Below, one piece after another: positions 17,491-25,951 of a DNA stretch of 64,000 nt (position 1 is its first letter; each line of letters begins with the position of its first letter). The stretch lies in assembly GCF_000690905.1 (NCBI RefSeq), contig NZ_JMCL01000030.1:124001-188000 (forward strand). Direction: 5' to 3'. The DNA comes from Pseudomonas sp. Ant30-3. GTDB taxonomy: Bacteria; Pseudomonadota; Gammaproteobacteria; Pseudomonadales; Pseudomonadaceae. Below the pieces are notes generated by a model that was not told the origin of the DNA, made no database searches, and was given only the letters and a program-made list of their open reading frames with translations. Position numbers and translations under genes: made by a program.

Positions 17491-17618
17491 AATTCCGCAG
17501 CACAGGACTGTGCGTGAACCAAAGAATGGATCAACAATGAGGGAAGACATTTCAGAAATATACCGGGCTGCCAGCGGCTGCCCGGGCCCATGCACTGCCG
17601 CGTAGAAGGAGAGCGTCA

Positions 17619-17969
17619 TTGAAGAATTTATGGCTGGCCACGCTCGTTGCGTCCATCGTGAGTGTGAGCTTCTGGTTGGCAGTGTCCTGGTTGGCGGAGG
17701 TCGATGAACCTTGGGACGCGGGAGCCTACTGGACCGTCATCTATCCTGCAGCCCTGGCGCTGACATTGATGCTTGGGCTTTTGTTTTCAAAACACAGGTG
17801 GCTGTCGGGGCCTGTCGTTATGTTCGGACAGGTTCCCTGCGTGATGATGAACGCCGAAGCGGGGCCGTTACTCGCTGTCGGCCTCCTGTACGCTTTGTTG
17901 TTATCGATCCCGGCGGTGTTGCTGTCGTGGGCAGCGCGTCCGTTGTATCGGCGGCTAGTCGCCAACTGA
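17619..17969 (+). CDS. Small integral membrane protein of unknown function
   Basis: A 116-residue protein with four hydrophobic segments and little else, ending in a basic 'RPLYRRLVAN'. The start is TTG at 17619, supported by GAAGGAGA 7-8 bases upstream and by the first membrane helix beginning soon after. It stands alone between the LysR remnant and cstA. I do not recognise the family. Confidence 0.65.
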   Translation: MKNLWLATLVASIVSVSFWLAVSWLAEVDEPWDAGAYWTVIYPAALALTLMLGLLFSKHRWLSGPVVMFGQVPCVMMNAEAGPLLAVGLLYALLLSIPAVLLSWAARPLYRRLVAN

Positions 17970-18047
17970 TGCACAAGTCGGCGTCGCCCATGGAATCCCG
18001 TTGCGATTGAAATCAAACGTGTTGTTTTGGCTTCGATCGAGCCGCAC

Positions 18048-18080
18048 CTACGTAGAACTACGTAGATTACGCGTACGTAG
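18048..18080. promoter_or_regulatory. Cluster of CTACGTAG palindromes upstream of cstA
   Basis: CTACGTAG occurs at 18048-18055 and again ten bases on at 18058-18065, followed by GTACGTAG at 18073-18080. One helical turn between the first two copies suggests cooperative binding by a dimeric activator. The cluster sits 114-146 bases before the cstA ATG. The binding protein is not known; a NarL-type regulator is one candidate. Confidence 0.5.
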
Positions 18081-18193
18081 TAACGCGGATTTATTTGTAG
18101 ACGGCATGCGCGGATATTGGGCCAGCTCCGCTCAGCGGACACAATTATAAAAAATTACCGCCGCAGTCACTGGCTGTCGGCAGGAGACACGCT

Positions 18194-20251
18194 ATGCCCC
18201 GTATGGCTAAACACCTCGCCTGGTTTGCCGTGGCTGTCCTGGGAGCGTTCGCGCTGAGTGTCGTGGCCTTGCGCCGCGGCGAAGCCATCAACGCCCTGTG
18301 GATCGTAGTCGCAGCAGTCGCAATCTACCTCGTCGCTTACCGTTACTACAGCCTGTTCATCGCCACCAAGGTGATGCAGCTGGACCCCAATCGTGCCACG
18401 CCCGCCGTGCTCAACAATGACGGTCTGGACTTCGTGCCGACCAACAAACACGTGCTCTTCGGCCACCACTTCGCCGCCATTGCCGGTGCCGGTCCGCTCG
18501 TCGGCCCTGTGCTCGCCGCGCAAATGGGCTACTTGCCCGGTACGCTCTGGCTGATCGCCGGTGTAGTGCTGGCGGGCGCGGTGCAGGATTTCATGATCCT
18601 GTTCCTCTCCACCCGTCGCAACGGTCGCTCGCTGGGCGACATGGTCCGAGAGGAAATGGGCCGCATTCCCGGGACCATCGCGCTGTTCGGCTGCTTCCTG
18701 ATCATGATCATCATCCTTGCGGTGCTGGCGTTGATCGTGGTCAAAGCGCTGGCCGAGAGTCCGTGGGGCATGTTCACCGTGATGGCGACCTTGCCGATCG
18801 CAATGTTCATGGGCATTTATATGCGCTACATCCGCCCGGGTCGTATCGGTGAAATCTCGATCATTGGTGTGTTGCTGTTGCTGGGCTCGATCTGGCTCGG
18901 TGGGCAGATCGCTGCCGATCCGGTCTGGGCCAAGGCGTTCAGCTTCACCGGCGTGCAAATCACCTGGATGCTGATTGGCTACGGTTTTGTCGCAGCGGTA
19001 TTGCCGGTGTGGCTGATCCTCGCTCCGCGTGATTACCTGTCGACCTTCCTGAAAATCGGCACCATCATTGCGCTGGCGATCGGCATCCTGATCACCATGC
19101 CCGATCTGAAAATGCCGGCACTGACGCAGTTTATTGACGGCACCGGGCCGGTGTGGAAGGGCGGTCTGTTTCCGTTCCTGTTCATCACCATCGCGTGTGG
19201 TGCGGTCTCCGGTTTCCACTCGCTGATTGCTTCCGGCACCACGCCGAAATTGCTCGCCAGTGAAGGCCATGCCCGCTACATCGGTTACGGCGGCATGCTC
19301 ATGGAATCGTTCGTCGCGATCATGGCGATGGTCGCCGCTTCGGTGATCGAGCCGGGCGTTTACTTCGCCATGAACAGCCCGGCGGCTATCGTTGGCAGCG
19401 ACGTAGTAACGGTTGCACAGACTGTCAGCAGCTGGGGTTTTGCGATCACTCCGGAAGCATTGCAGGCCGTGGCCACCGACATCGGTGAAACCACGATCCT
19501 GGCCCGTGCCGGCGGTGCGCCGACCCTGGCGGTCGGTATCGCACAGATTCTGCACAGCGTGCTGCCGGGTGAAAACACCATGGCGTTCTGGTACCACTTT
19601 GCGATTCTGTTCGAAGCGTTGTTCATTCTGACGGCCGTTGATGCCGGTACCCGTGCCGGGCGCTTCATGCTGCAGGATCTGCTCGGCGCCTTTGTGCCGG
19701 CGTTGAAACGCACCGAATCCTGGACCGCCAACCTGATCGCCACCGCTGGCTGCGTGGCGATGTGGGGCTACTTGCTCTATCAAGGCGTGATCGATCCGCT
19801 CGGTGGCATCAACACCTTGTGGCCGCTGTTCGGCATCTCCAACCAGATGCTGGCCGGTATCGCACTGATGCTCGCCACCGTTGTGCTGATCAAAATGAAA
19901 CGCCAGCGCTACATCTGGGTGACCATGCTGCCCGCCGTGTGGTTGCTGATCTGCACCACGACTGCCGGCTTCATCAAGCTGTTCGACGCCAACCCGGCGA
20001 TTGGTTTCCTGTCGCTGGCCAAGAAGTACAGCGATGCGCTGGCCAATGGGCAGGTGCTGGCACCGGCGAAAAATATCGATCAGATGCAGCATGTGATCTA
20101 CAACGCGTATACCAACGCGACGCTGACGGCGCTGTTCCTGTTCGTGGTCTTCAGCATCCTGTTCTTTGCGCTCAAGGTCGGTATCGCCGCCTGGGGCACC
20201 AAGGAGCGCACGGATAAAGAAGCGCCGTTCCAACCTGTGCCAGATGCCTGA
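18194..20251 (+). CDS. cstA: Carbon starvation protein CstA family transporter
   Basis: A 685-residue polytopic membrane protein, full length for CstA. It has many helices and the family's typical '[40 protein letters not shown]' segment near residue 75. Relatives (CstA/YjiY, BtsT) import pyruvate or peptides under carbon limitation. AGGAGA lies just before the ATG. The YjiX/YbdD-type small protein follows within 14 bases, the usual partner. Upstream CTACGTAG repeats are the only obvious regulatory signal. Pyruvate is the most likely substrate by family. Confidence 0.95.
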   Translation: MPRMAKHLAWFAVAVLGAFALSVVALRRGEAINALWIVVAAVAIYLVAYRYYSLFIATKVMQLDPNRATPAVLNNDGLDFVPTNKHVLFGHHFAAIAGAGPLVGPVLAAQMGYLPGTLWLIAGVVLAGAVQDFMILFLSTRRNGRSLGDMVREEMGRIPGTIALFGCFLIMIIILAVLALIVVKALAESPWGMFTVMATLPIAMFMGIYMRYIRPGRIGEISIIGVLLLLGSIWLGGQIAADPVWAKAFSFTGVQITWMLIGYGFVAAVLPVWLILAPRDYLSTFLKIGTIIALAIGILITMPDLKMPALTQFIDGTGPVWKGGLFPFLFITIACGAVSGFHSLIASGTTPKLLASEGHARYIGYGGMLMESFVAIMAMVAASVIEPGVYFAMNSPAAIVGSDVVTVAQTVSSWGFAITPEALQAVATDIGETTILARAGGAPTLAVGIAQILHSVLPGENTMAFWYHFAILFEALFILTAVDAGTRAGRFMLQDLLGAFVPALKRTESWTANLIATAGCVAMWGYLLYQGVIDPLGGINTLWPLFGISNQMLAGIALMLATVVLIKMKRQRYIWVTMLPAVWLLICTTTAGFIKLFDANPAIGFLSLAKKYSDALANGQVLAPAKNIDQMQHVIYNAYTNATLTALFLFVVFSILFFALKVGIAAWGTKERTDKEAPFQPVPDA

Positions 20252-20265
20252 GCGAGGAGGGCCGC

Positions 20266-20463
20266 ATGTTCAATGACCTGAGTCGCCTCGGGAAATACCT
20301 CGGTCAGGCCGCGCGCCTGATGGTGGGGATGCCCGATTACGACAACTATGTCGAGCACATGCAGACCAAACATCCGGACCAGCCGTTGATGAGTTATGAG
20401 GTGTTCTTTCGGGAGCGTCAGGAGGCTCGTTACGGCAGCAAGGCCGGACCAAAGTGTTGTTGA
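20266..20463 (+). CDS. YbdD/YjiX-family protein
   Basis: A 65-residue cytoplasmic protein of the family (PF04328) found next to CstA-type transporters. It shows '[39 protein letters not shown]', the conserved core, and a terminal Cys-Cys. It is cotranscribed with cstA (AGCGAGGAGG before the ATG) and followed by a terminator. The role is unknown, but association with transporter function is assumed from constant linkage. Confidence 0.92.
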   Translation: MFNDLSRLGKYLGQAARLMVGMPDYDNYVEHMQTKHPDQPLMSYEVFFRERQEARYGSKAGPKCC

Positions 20464-20486
20464 AATACATCTTCAGGTAACACGAT

Positions 20487-20535
20487 AAAACCGTAGGAGC
20501 AGAGCTTGGCCAGTCTGACTCCTACGGTTTTTTTT
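20487..20535 (+). terminator. Rho-independent terminator of cstA-yjiX
   Basis: AAAACCGTAGGAG and CTCCTACGGTTTT form a 13-base stem around an 18-base loop, followed by further T residues. It lies 24 bases after the small gene's stop. Confidence 0.85.
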
Positions 20536-20553
20536 CGTCCATGTTAAACGTGC

Positions 20554-20784
20554 TCACGGTAGCTCTTCCCAAGAGACCTCGGTCAAACCAGCTGAACTTG
20601 CATGTTCAAGCAAGCGCAGGTGATCGTCCTGCGGGTACGATTCCCCATACAAAAGGCCTACGCCGGAGTGCAGGCACGCGTAATACCAGGCATCTTCATC
20701 GGTCATGTGTGAATCCGGCTGGACGAATATTCGTCGAGCCTTGCTAAAGCTGTAGGTGATTTGAAAATGCCGAGGGCGCGTCAT
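20554..20784 (-). CDS. DUF6555-like small protein
   Basis: A 76-residue protein, 'FQITYSFSKARRIFVQPDSHMTDEDAWYYACLHSGVG', resembling the Pseudomonas-restricted DUF6555 family. GGAGA lies seven bases before the ATG. No catalytic motif, signal peptide or membrane segment is seen. The function is unknown, and it has no operon partner. Confidence 0.75.
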   Translation of the reverse strand: MTRPRHFQITYSFSKARRIFVQPDSHMTDEDAWYYACLHSGVGLLYGESYPQDDHLRLLEHASSAGLTEVSWEELP

Positions 20785-20868
20785 CCGATTCTCCAGGTGA
20801 TGTCGCTACGACATTAGTGGCGGAGTGCCAGTTCCGTGGCTGCTGTAAAAAATTAAGTAACCGGTCAA

Positions 20869-20892
20869 GAAAAAGCCCGCTGATAGCGGGCT
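20869..20892 (-). terminator. Terminator of the Gly/Ser-rich protein gene
   Basis: On the minus strand AGCCCGC-TATCA-GCGGGCT is followed by a T-run (AAAAAG on the plus strand at 20869). It lies just downstream of the gene that ends at 20912. Confidence 0.8.
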
Positions 20893-20911
20893 CTGACACA
20901 TCACAAAGTAT

Positions 20912-21211
20912 TCAACTGCCGCCGCTACCACCTCCACCGCCACCACTGCTGCTGCCGCCACCCACCTTGTCACCGCCGCCGGTTTTCGCACCGCCAGGGG
21001 TCGGGCCGCTGTCAGTGGTTCCGCCGTCGGCACCTTTGGGCAACGAGCCGGCATCCGGGTCGGCATTGGTGCTTGGGGAGGCAGGCTGCCGGGTGTCCGT
21101 CGCCCCATCACCGGACGTTCCCGTGCCAGTGGAAGTGGCCGCCATAACGTGAAACGAGCATGCCGAGAGGATGCCGGCAAGCGTGAGCACCGCAATTCTG
21201 TTGTTCATCAT
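20912..21211 (-). CDS. Secreted Gly/Ser/Thr-rich low-complexity protein
   Basis: 99 residues. A signal peptide with a Cys near the cleavage site ('LTLAGILSACSFHVMAA') is followed by a wholly low-complexity Ser/Thr/Gly/Asp tail ending in a run of glycines and serines. AAGGAAG lies upstream of the two ATG codons at 21211/21208. The 'LSAC' could be a lipobox, but the signal-peptidase I site 'VMAA' fits equally well. It is likely an exported, disordered envelope protein of unknown role. The G-rich coding repeats make its length prone to slippage. Confidence 0.72.
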   Translation of the reverse strand: MMNNRIAVLTLAGILSACSFHVMAATSTGTGTSGDGATDTRQPASPSTNADPDAGSLPKGADGGTTDSGPTPGGAKTGGGDKVGGGSSSGGGGGGSGGS

Positions 21212-21453
21212 TTTGAATCTTCCTTGCGAGTGGATGACACCACATTGGAAGTGCGCTGCTTGAAAACGTGCGAGTCAGCGGACGGGCGGCATGCTCAATC
21301 GACGATTTCCACGCGCTCGGTGGCAAGAACGTATCGCTCATCAATTCATTGGAACTCCCGAGCGCAGTTTTTCGTCATCTGAATGGATGGGCTTCAGGCA
21401 CATGACGCTGCAGCCCCGACACGCTTGTTTTTCATTTCGAAGGCGAGGACGAC

Positions 21454-22182
21454 ATGAATACTTCAGATAACAGGACTGACAATCAGCCTGGCAATCAGCA
21501 ATCCGGGGGACCGGAAAAGGGCTTTGACCAGATCAAGGAAAATGTGACAGAGGCGCTCGGTGGTGCGCGGCAGCAAGCGGATGCGCAATTCGGTCAATAC
21601 CGCGACACGGCAGCAGACCAGATTGAAGCACTGGCCCAGGGCGCCAAATCTGTGGTCTCGGAAATGGAAAGCAAGGATACCCTCGGCATGTCCGATTACC
21701 TTGCCGATGTTGCCGATTCGATGACCGGGCTGGCCAGCAACCTGCGTGGGAAAAGCGCCGAGGAACTGTTGCACGACGGTGCCGATCTGGCGCGGAAAAA
21801 CCCGACACTGTTCATCGCCGGCAGCATCGCGTTGGGCTTTGCGCTGTCACGGTTCCTCAAGGCGGGTACCGCACCGGCTGCATCTTTCAACGATGATCGT
21901 GATCCGGCCGAAAGCAGCTCGATGCCGCCCTCAGGTGGTTTCGGCGCTCAGCGACCTTACGAAAGCTCCATGCCCTCGCGCAGCGGGTCCGACTCCGGGC
22001 TGGCAACCGGCATTACTCCGACCTCGCCAAATGAGCAAGACCATCCCTCGGACTTCGCCTCGTCTGCAACGCCCGGGTCCTCGACATCGACCTCGAGCCC
22101 AACCACAAATCCGACCTCCACACCGGGCTCCGCAAGCTTCAACTCGACGCCAGGTTCCTCGACTTACAAAGGAGAGCTGTGA
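21454..22182 (+). CDS. Membrane-anchored stress-type protein with disordered tail
   Basis: A 242-residue protein. The first half is a charged amphipathic helix region ('FDQIKENVTEALGGARQQADAQFGQYRDTAADQIEALAQGAKSV'), resembling YqjD/DUF883-type ribosome- or membrane-associated proteins. One hydrophobic helix ('NPTLFIAGSIALGFALSRFL') lies at about residues 115-134. The rest is a Ser/Thr/Pro-rich tail. It is first of a three-gene operon with a holin-like and a DUF3618 protein, and its TGA overlaps the next ATG. This trio looks like a large version of the E. coli yqjDEK set, but the function is unknown. Confidence 0.75.
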   Translation: MNTSDNRTDNQPGNQQSGGPEKGFDQIKENVTEALGGARQQADAQFGQYRDTAADQIEALAQGAKSVVSEMESKDTLGMSDYLADVADSMTGLASNLRGKSAEELLHDGADLARKNPTLFIAGSIALGFALSRFLKAGTAPAASFNDDRDPAESSSMPPSGGFGAQRPYESSMPSRSGSDSGLATGITPTSPNEQDHPSDFASSATPGSSTSTSSPTTNPTSTPGSASFNSTPGSSTYKGEL

Positions 22183-22613
22183 TGAACAGAGAAGATACTG
22201 AGTTGCCGGGTAGCCGTCCTGCTGCCGCGCCGGAAAACGATGCCTCGGTTGTCGGGTTGTTGCGCCAGCTATCCCGCGAAGTGCCAGCGCTGTTTACCAA
22301 AGAACTGGCACTGGCCAAGGCCGAGCTGCAGGCCAGCCTCACCACCATGAAGGCCGGGATAGCCGGTGTGGCCGGGGGCGCGATCGTGCTGCTCGCCGGT
22401 TTCATCATTCTGTTAATGGCGGTGGTTTACGGCCTGAGCATGGTCATGGCGCCCTGGCTGGCGGCATTGATCGTTGGCGTAGTGGTGATGATCATTGGCT
22501 TCACCATGCTGCAGTCCGGCAAGAAGCAATTCGAGCCATCCAACCTCAAGCCTGATCGTACGCTGGACGCCTTGAACAAAGACCAGGAAGCGCTGCGGAG
22601 GAAAGTCTCATGA
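22182..22613 (+). CDS. Phage-holin-family (YqjE/DUF1469-like) membrane protein
   Basis: A 143-residue protein. The N-terminal part is 'VVGLLRQLSREVPALFTKELALAKAELQASL', followed by two membrane helices ('GGAIVLLAGFIILLMAVVYGL' and 'LAALIVGVVVMIIGFTML') and a basic tail. This is the Holin_X/YqjE layout, seen with DUF883/DUF3618 proteins at the inner membrane. The ATG overlaps the previous stop (TGATG-type), and its own stop overlaps the next gene as ATGA, so the three are tightly coupled. Confidence 0.8.
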   Translation: MNREDTELPGSRPAAAPENDASVVGLLRQLSREVPALFTKELALAKAELQASLTTMKAGIAGVAGGAIVLLAGFIILLMAVVYGLSMVMAPWLAALIVGVVVMIIGFTMLQSGKKQFEPSNLKPDRTLDALNKDQEALRRKVS

Positions 22614-23509
22614 ACCGTGAATTCGACATCGAATCAGAAAAAAGCCCTGAAGACATCGAGCGCGAAATCGATGCTCAACGCGAAAGCATTGGCAACATCG
22701 TCGATGCCCTGGAAAGCAAGTTCACTCCGGGGCAAATGTTCGACCAGGCCATGGGCATGATGCAAAACAACGGCACCACATTCCTGACCAATCTGGGCAC
22801 CAGCGTGCGCAACAACCCTGTGCCGGCGGTCGTGACGTCGGTCGGATTGCTGTGGCTGATGATGAGCCAGAACCGTCCACCTGCAGCACGTCATGTGTAC
22901 CGCACAGGGCCGGATCAGGACAGAACAGGCCAGTGGGCCGATGGTCTGTCTGATGGCGTCGACAGCGCCCGCGACCGTATGCATCAGACCGCCGATTCGC
23001 TCAAGGGCGGCTATCAGTCGGTCAAAGGCAAGGCGGCTCATCTGGCAGACAACCTGTCATCGGCCACCGACAGCCTAAGCCACACCGCGCATGACGTCAG
23101 CGATCGCATCAGCCACACCGCGCACGATGTCAGTGACCGTGTTGCACGCAGCACCCAGCAGATGGGCAACCAGTTCAATCAGTTGCTCAGGGACCAACCG
23201 CTGGTGGTTGCCGCTGCAGGCATCGCTTTGGGTGCGCTATTGGGCGCTGCATTGCCGTCTACCCGTACCGAACAGCGTTACATGGGCAAGACCAGCGCGG
23301 ACATTGCAGACAAGGTCAAACAGCAGGCACGCGAAGGGATGGAAGCGGTGCGTGACACGGTTACCAAAACTACCGACCATCCCGACACCAAGGAGAATTC
23401 AAACGCCAACACCACGGCCAACGCGAGTTCGAATGCTCAATCTTCGACGCAAACACCCAAGCCGGGTGGTACCGCTGCGGATTTGTCAGGGGGGTTGGGT
23501 ACGCCTTGA
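22610..23509 (+). CDS. DUF3618-domain protein
   Basis: A 299-residue protein starting with the DUF3618 signature 'KSPEDIEREIDAQRESIGNIVDALESKFTPGQM'. Two hydrophobic segments follow ('PAVVTSVGLLWLMM' and 'PLVVAAAGIALGALLGAALP') around a helical region. That region contains a tandem repeat 'SHTAHDVSDRI-SHTAHDVSDRV', encoded at about 23080-23134. The tail is Asn/Thr/Ser-rich. It is the last gene of the operon and is followed by a terminator. The family is membrane-bound and linked to osmotic or stationary stress in related operons; no enzymatic role is known. Confidence 0.82.
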   Translation: MNREFDIESEKSPEDIEREIDAQRESIGNIVDALESKFTPGQMFDQAMGMMQNNGTTFLTNLGTSVRNNPVPAVVTSVGLLWLMMSQNRPPAARHVYRTGPDQDRTGQWADGLSDGVDSARDRMHQTADSLKGGYQSVKGKAAHLADNLSSATDSLSHTAHDVSDRISHTAHDVSDRVARSTQQMGNQFNQLLRDQPLVVAAAGIALGALLGAALPSTRTEQRYMGKTSADIADKVKQQAREGMEAVRDTVTKTTDHPDTKENSNANTTANASSNAQSSTQTPKPGGTAADLSGGLGTP

Positions 23510-23516
23510 GCAAAAC

Positions 23517-23551
23517 AAAGCGGGAGGCCTTGAAAGCCTCCCGCTTTTTTT
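23517..23551. terminator. Terminator between convergent genes
   Basis: AAAGCGGGAGGCCTT-GA-AAGCCTCCCGCTTT with T-tracts follows the DUF3618 operon by a few bases. It can also end the convergent small gene that stops at 23571. Confidence 0.88.
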
Positions 23552-23570
23552 GCAACTCACCACAGATGAC

Positions 23571-23801
23571 TCAGTTTCCGTCTGCCACTTTGCGTTCGAT
23601 CTCTGCGGTCTTGCGTTGCAGCTCGTCCACCTCCTGCTCTTTGACGCGAGTCGACGAAGGCGTGATCGTTTTGTCCACGCCATCGGTATCGCTGTCGCTG
23701 TCCTGAAGGTCGCGTTCAACCACATTCACCGGTTTGCCTGCCGCATCGGTGGGTGGCGCATTCGCCGGTTTGCCAGTGTTCACACGGTCGTCGTTATTCA
23801 T
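23571..23801 (-). CDS. Small hydrophilic hypothetical protein
   Basis: A 76-residue, highly charged protein with a predicted C-terminal coiled coil ('RVKEQEVDELQRKTAEIERKVADG') after an Asp/Pro-rich, probably disordered start. CGGAGGAA precedes the ATG, so it is likely translated. It is not recognised as a named family and is convergent with the DUF3618 operon. Confidence 0.68.
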   Translation of the reverse strand: MNNDDRVNTGKPANAPPTDAAGKPVNVVERDLQDSDSDTDGVDKTITPSSTRVKEQEVDELQRKTAEIERKVADGN

Positions 23802-23997
23802 TTCACATTCCTCCGTTGGCTTACATCAGTGGAGCATCGCGGCGGCCCAAAAGTTTGACTGGATCGCGCCGTGCTCGACGATTGGCACCCGAGGCGTGAC
23901 GGTATCCACCCGGCAAAAAAATGCCTCTGGTCGGCATTCCTGAACCTATGCCGACAATCGCTGATCCATCCAGAAATACGTCAGGAATCCGACCGCC

Positions 23998-24246
23998 ATG
24001 AACTCCTTCAGAAACCTGCTGACGCCGGCCCATGAGCGACGACTGCGTGCGCTGGATCGTTGGCACCAAACGCTGGACAACGCCGCGCTGCGCAAGGAGT
24101 CTCCGGATGCCTATCACGAGGAACTGCTGCGTCAGACAGACGAGATGGACCGCCAGTGCATTGTCAGTTGGGAGGAGTGGCGGGACTTGCGTCGTGAAGC
24201 GGACCAAGCGTATTTGCGCGCGGTCGCGGGTGATGATTATCACTGA
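23998..24246 (+). CDS. Hypothetical protein
   Basis: An 82-residue, strongly charged all-alpha protein ('HERRLRALDRWHQTLDNAALRKESPDAYHEELLRQTDEMDRQ'). It lies nine bases before the carboxylate-amine ligase gene and is probably cotranscribed with it. There is no signal peptide or known domain. The ribosome site is weak, but codon use and tight spacing support it. Confidence 0.65.
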   Translation: MNSFRNLLTPAHERRLRALDRWHQTLDNAALRKESPDAYHEELLRQTDEMDRQCIVSWEEWRDLRREADQAYLRAVAGDDYH

Positions 24247-24255
24247 GGGTCGCTA

Positions 24256-25422
24256 ATGAACACCGACCTGAGATTCGGCATAGAAGAGGAATACTTCATC
24301 ACCGAACTGGCCAGCCGGAGAATGTCCGCGCAGCCGTCTAAAGCAGCCATCCAAGCATGCGAAGCGGCGCTGGGTGAGTACTTTGCCCTGGAGATGTTCC
24401 AGGGTCAGATCGAAGTTGCCTCGCCGATTTTCAACAATGTCGCCGAGGCTGCTCATTACCTCGATGAAGCCCGCGCCAGCCTGCGCCATGCGCTCGAACC
24501 TCATGGCTTGGGCTTGTTAAGCGTGGGCAGCCATCCTTTGGCCGACTGGCGCACGCAACGTGCGACCCAGCAGCCGCATTTTTGCAAATTGTTTGAAGAC
24601 TACCGTCACGTCGCGCAGCGTAGCGTGCTTTCTGGATTGCACGTGCATGTTGAAGTGCCGAGCCAGCTGGACCGCATACGGGTGATGAACGAGGTCCTGC
24701 CATGGACGCCATTATTGCTCGCGCTGAGCTGCTCGTCACCGTTCTGGGACGGCGCTGACAGCGGCTACATGAGTTATCGGCAGACGGCCTGTGACGAGTG
24801 GCCGCGGATGGGTATTCCGGAGTTCTTCGCTGACGAGCTGGCCTATGACGCCTACGTGGCGTTGCTGATGCAAACCGGCGCCATCAAGCAGGCCGGTGAT
24901 TGCTGGTGGGGCGTTCGACCTGCGGGCAAATACCCGACGCTTGAGTTACGCATGACCGACGCCTGCCCGCGCGTGGACGACGCGCTGTGCATCGCCTCGT
25001 TTTTCCGTTTGCTGGTTGCCTACGCCATCGAGCACGCGCAACCCGGCGCGGACTACTCGCAAAATTCCCGCTGGATACTCCTGGAGAACCGTTGGCGGGC
25101 CAAACGCTACGGCGTAGAGGCTGCCTTCGTCATCGAGGGTTACGACCGACCGTTCACCACCGAGCAATGGCTGTTCCGGGCGCAACAGGTACTGGGTAAA
25201 ACAGCGCACGAGATGGGTGTGGAAGACGTCTTTCGACAGCTGCGCCGAATGCTCGCAGAAGGCAGCAGTGCGCATCGACAGCTGGGGATTTTCCAGCGCA
25301 CTTTAACCGACGGCAACGATACCCAGGCGGCGCTGGCGGCGGTGGTCGATCACTTGATGAAGGAAACCGCGAAGCCATCACGCTTCGTCGACCACACGCT
25401 GGAAACATTGAACGCCGGTTGA
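24256..25422 (+). CDS. YbdK-type carboxylate-amine ligase (GCS2 family)
   Basis: A 388-residue member of the glutamate-cysteine ligase 2 family. It starts 'LRFGIEEEYFI', the metal-binding ExE of the family, and has 'LSGLHVHVEVPSQ' (H-x-H-V) and 'WWGVRPAGKYPTLELRMTDACP' (the RP...E-x-R substrate loop). These enzymes join a carboxylate to an amine with ATP. E. coli YbdK has weak gamma-glutamylcysteine synthetase activity, and the natural substrates are unclear. GAGGG lies before the ATG. It lies in a row of small stress-type genes. Confidence 0.88.
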   Translation: MNTDLRFGIEEEYFITELASRRMSAQPSKAAIQACEAALGEYFALEMFQGQIEVASPIFNNVAEAAHYLDEARASLRHALEPHGLGLLSVGSHPLADWRTQRATQQPHFCKLFEDYRHVAQRSVLSGLHVHVEVPSQLDRIRVMNEVLPWTPLLLALSCSSPFWDGADSGYMSYRQTACDEWPRMGIPEFFADELAYDAYVALLMQTGAIKQAGDCWWGVRPAGKYPTLELRMTDACPRVDDALCIASFFRLLVAYAIEHAQPGADYSQNSRWILLENRWRAKRYGVEAAFVIEGYDRPFTTEQWLFRAQQVLGKTAHEMGVEDVFRQLRRMLAEGSSAHRQLGIFQRTLTDGNDTQAALAAVVDHLMKETAKPSRFVDHTLETLNAG

Positions 25423-25465
25423 GGCAGTGTGCCTGATTAGTATCAACTATCTGGAGAGCACGACC

Positions 25466-25693
25466 ATGTCGGAAGCAGTCAGCTATTTCATGATCGCCAT
25501 TGCGGTGTTCATTTTGCTCGTGGACTTGTGGGCAATCGTCAGCGTGTTCAGAAGCGACAAGCCGGTCGGCATCAAGGCGGCATGGGCGATCGGCCTGATC
25601 GTTTTTCCGGTCATCGGGCTGATTGCCTGGGGCATCGCCGGACCTCGTGGGATCAAGCAAGGACCAACGTCGCCCGAGCACAGCAAAGGTTGA
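25466..25693 (+). CDS. PLDc_N-type two-helix membrane protein
   Basis: A 75-residue protein with two membrane helices separated by a short polar turn ('FRSDKPVGIKAAWAIGLIVFPVIGLIAWGIAGPRG'). This is the phospholipase D nuclease N-terminal (PLDc_N) pattern without any catalytic part. The ATG at 25466 has GGAGAG upstream. It probably resides in the inner membrane; the function is unknown. Confidence 0.82.
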   Translation: MSEAVSYFMIAIAVFILLVDLWAIVSVFRSDKPVGIKAAWAIGLIVFPVIGLIAWGIAGPRGIKQGPTSPEHSKG

Positions 25694-25721
25694 AGGCGCG
25701 ATCGGGATTTCCCACGCAAAG

Positions 25722-25752
25722 TGACCAAGCCCTGAAATCCAGGGCTTGGTCA
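25722..25752. terminator. Rho-independent terminator
   Basis: TGACCAAGCCCT-GAAATCC-AGGGCTTGGTCA is a 12-base stem followed by TTTTC. It closes the 24 kb plus-strand gene row. Confidence 0.85.
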
Positions 25753-25815
25753 TTTTCACGATTGCCTCATACCGCAATCGGTTTGAATCAAATAAATCCA
25801 TGCCGCACCACAAAT

Positions 25816-25911
25816 CCTGTGGGAGCATGGCTTGCCCGCGAAGGCGGTGGATCAGTCAGCAAAGGTGCCAACTGTTCGTGCCCCCTCGCGGGCAAGCCCG
25901 GTTCCCACAGG
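25816..25911. repeat. REPIN (paired REP elements)
   Basis: CCTGTGGGAGCATGGCTTGC at the left and its mirror GGCAAGCCCGGTTCCCACAGG at the right face each other over about 50 bases. It is a Pseudomonas REP doublet lying between the PLDc_N gene and the pyruvate dehydrogenase gene. Confidence 0.88.
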
Positions 25912-25951
25912 TTTTGGGACCCGCCGCAGATTTGCATCCTCCACGGCTGAG

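Noticed and set aside
18167..20233. 688-residue minus-strand frame opposite cstA
   Set aside because: It mirrors the cstA coding frame, is full of His/Arg/Gln/Asp repeats typical of antisense membrane genes, and lacks any family signature.
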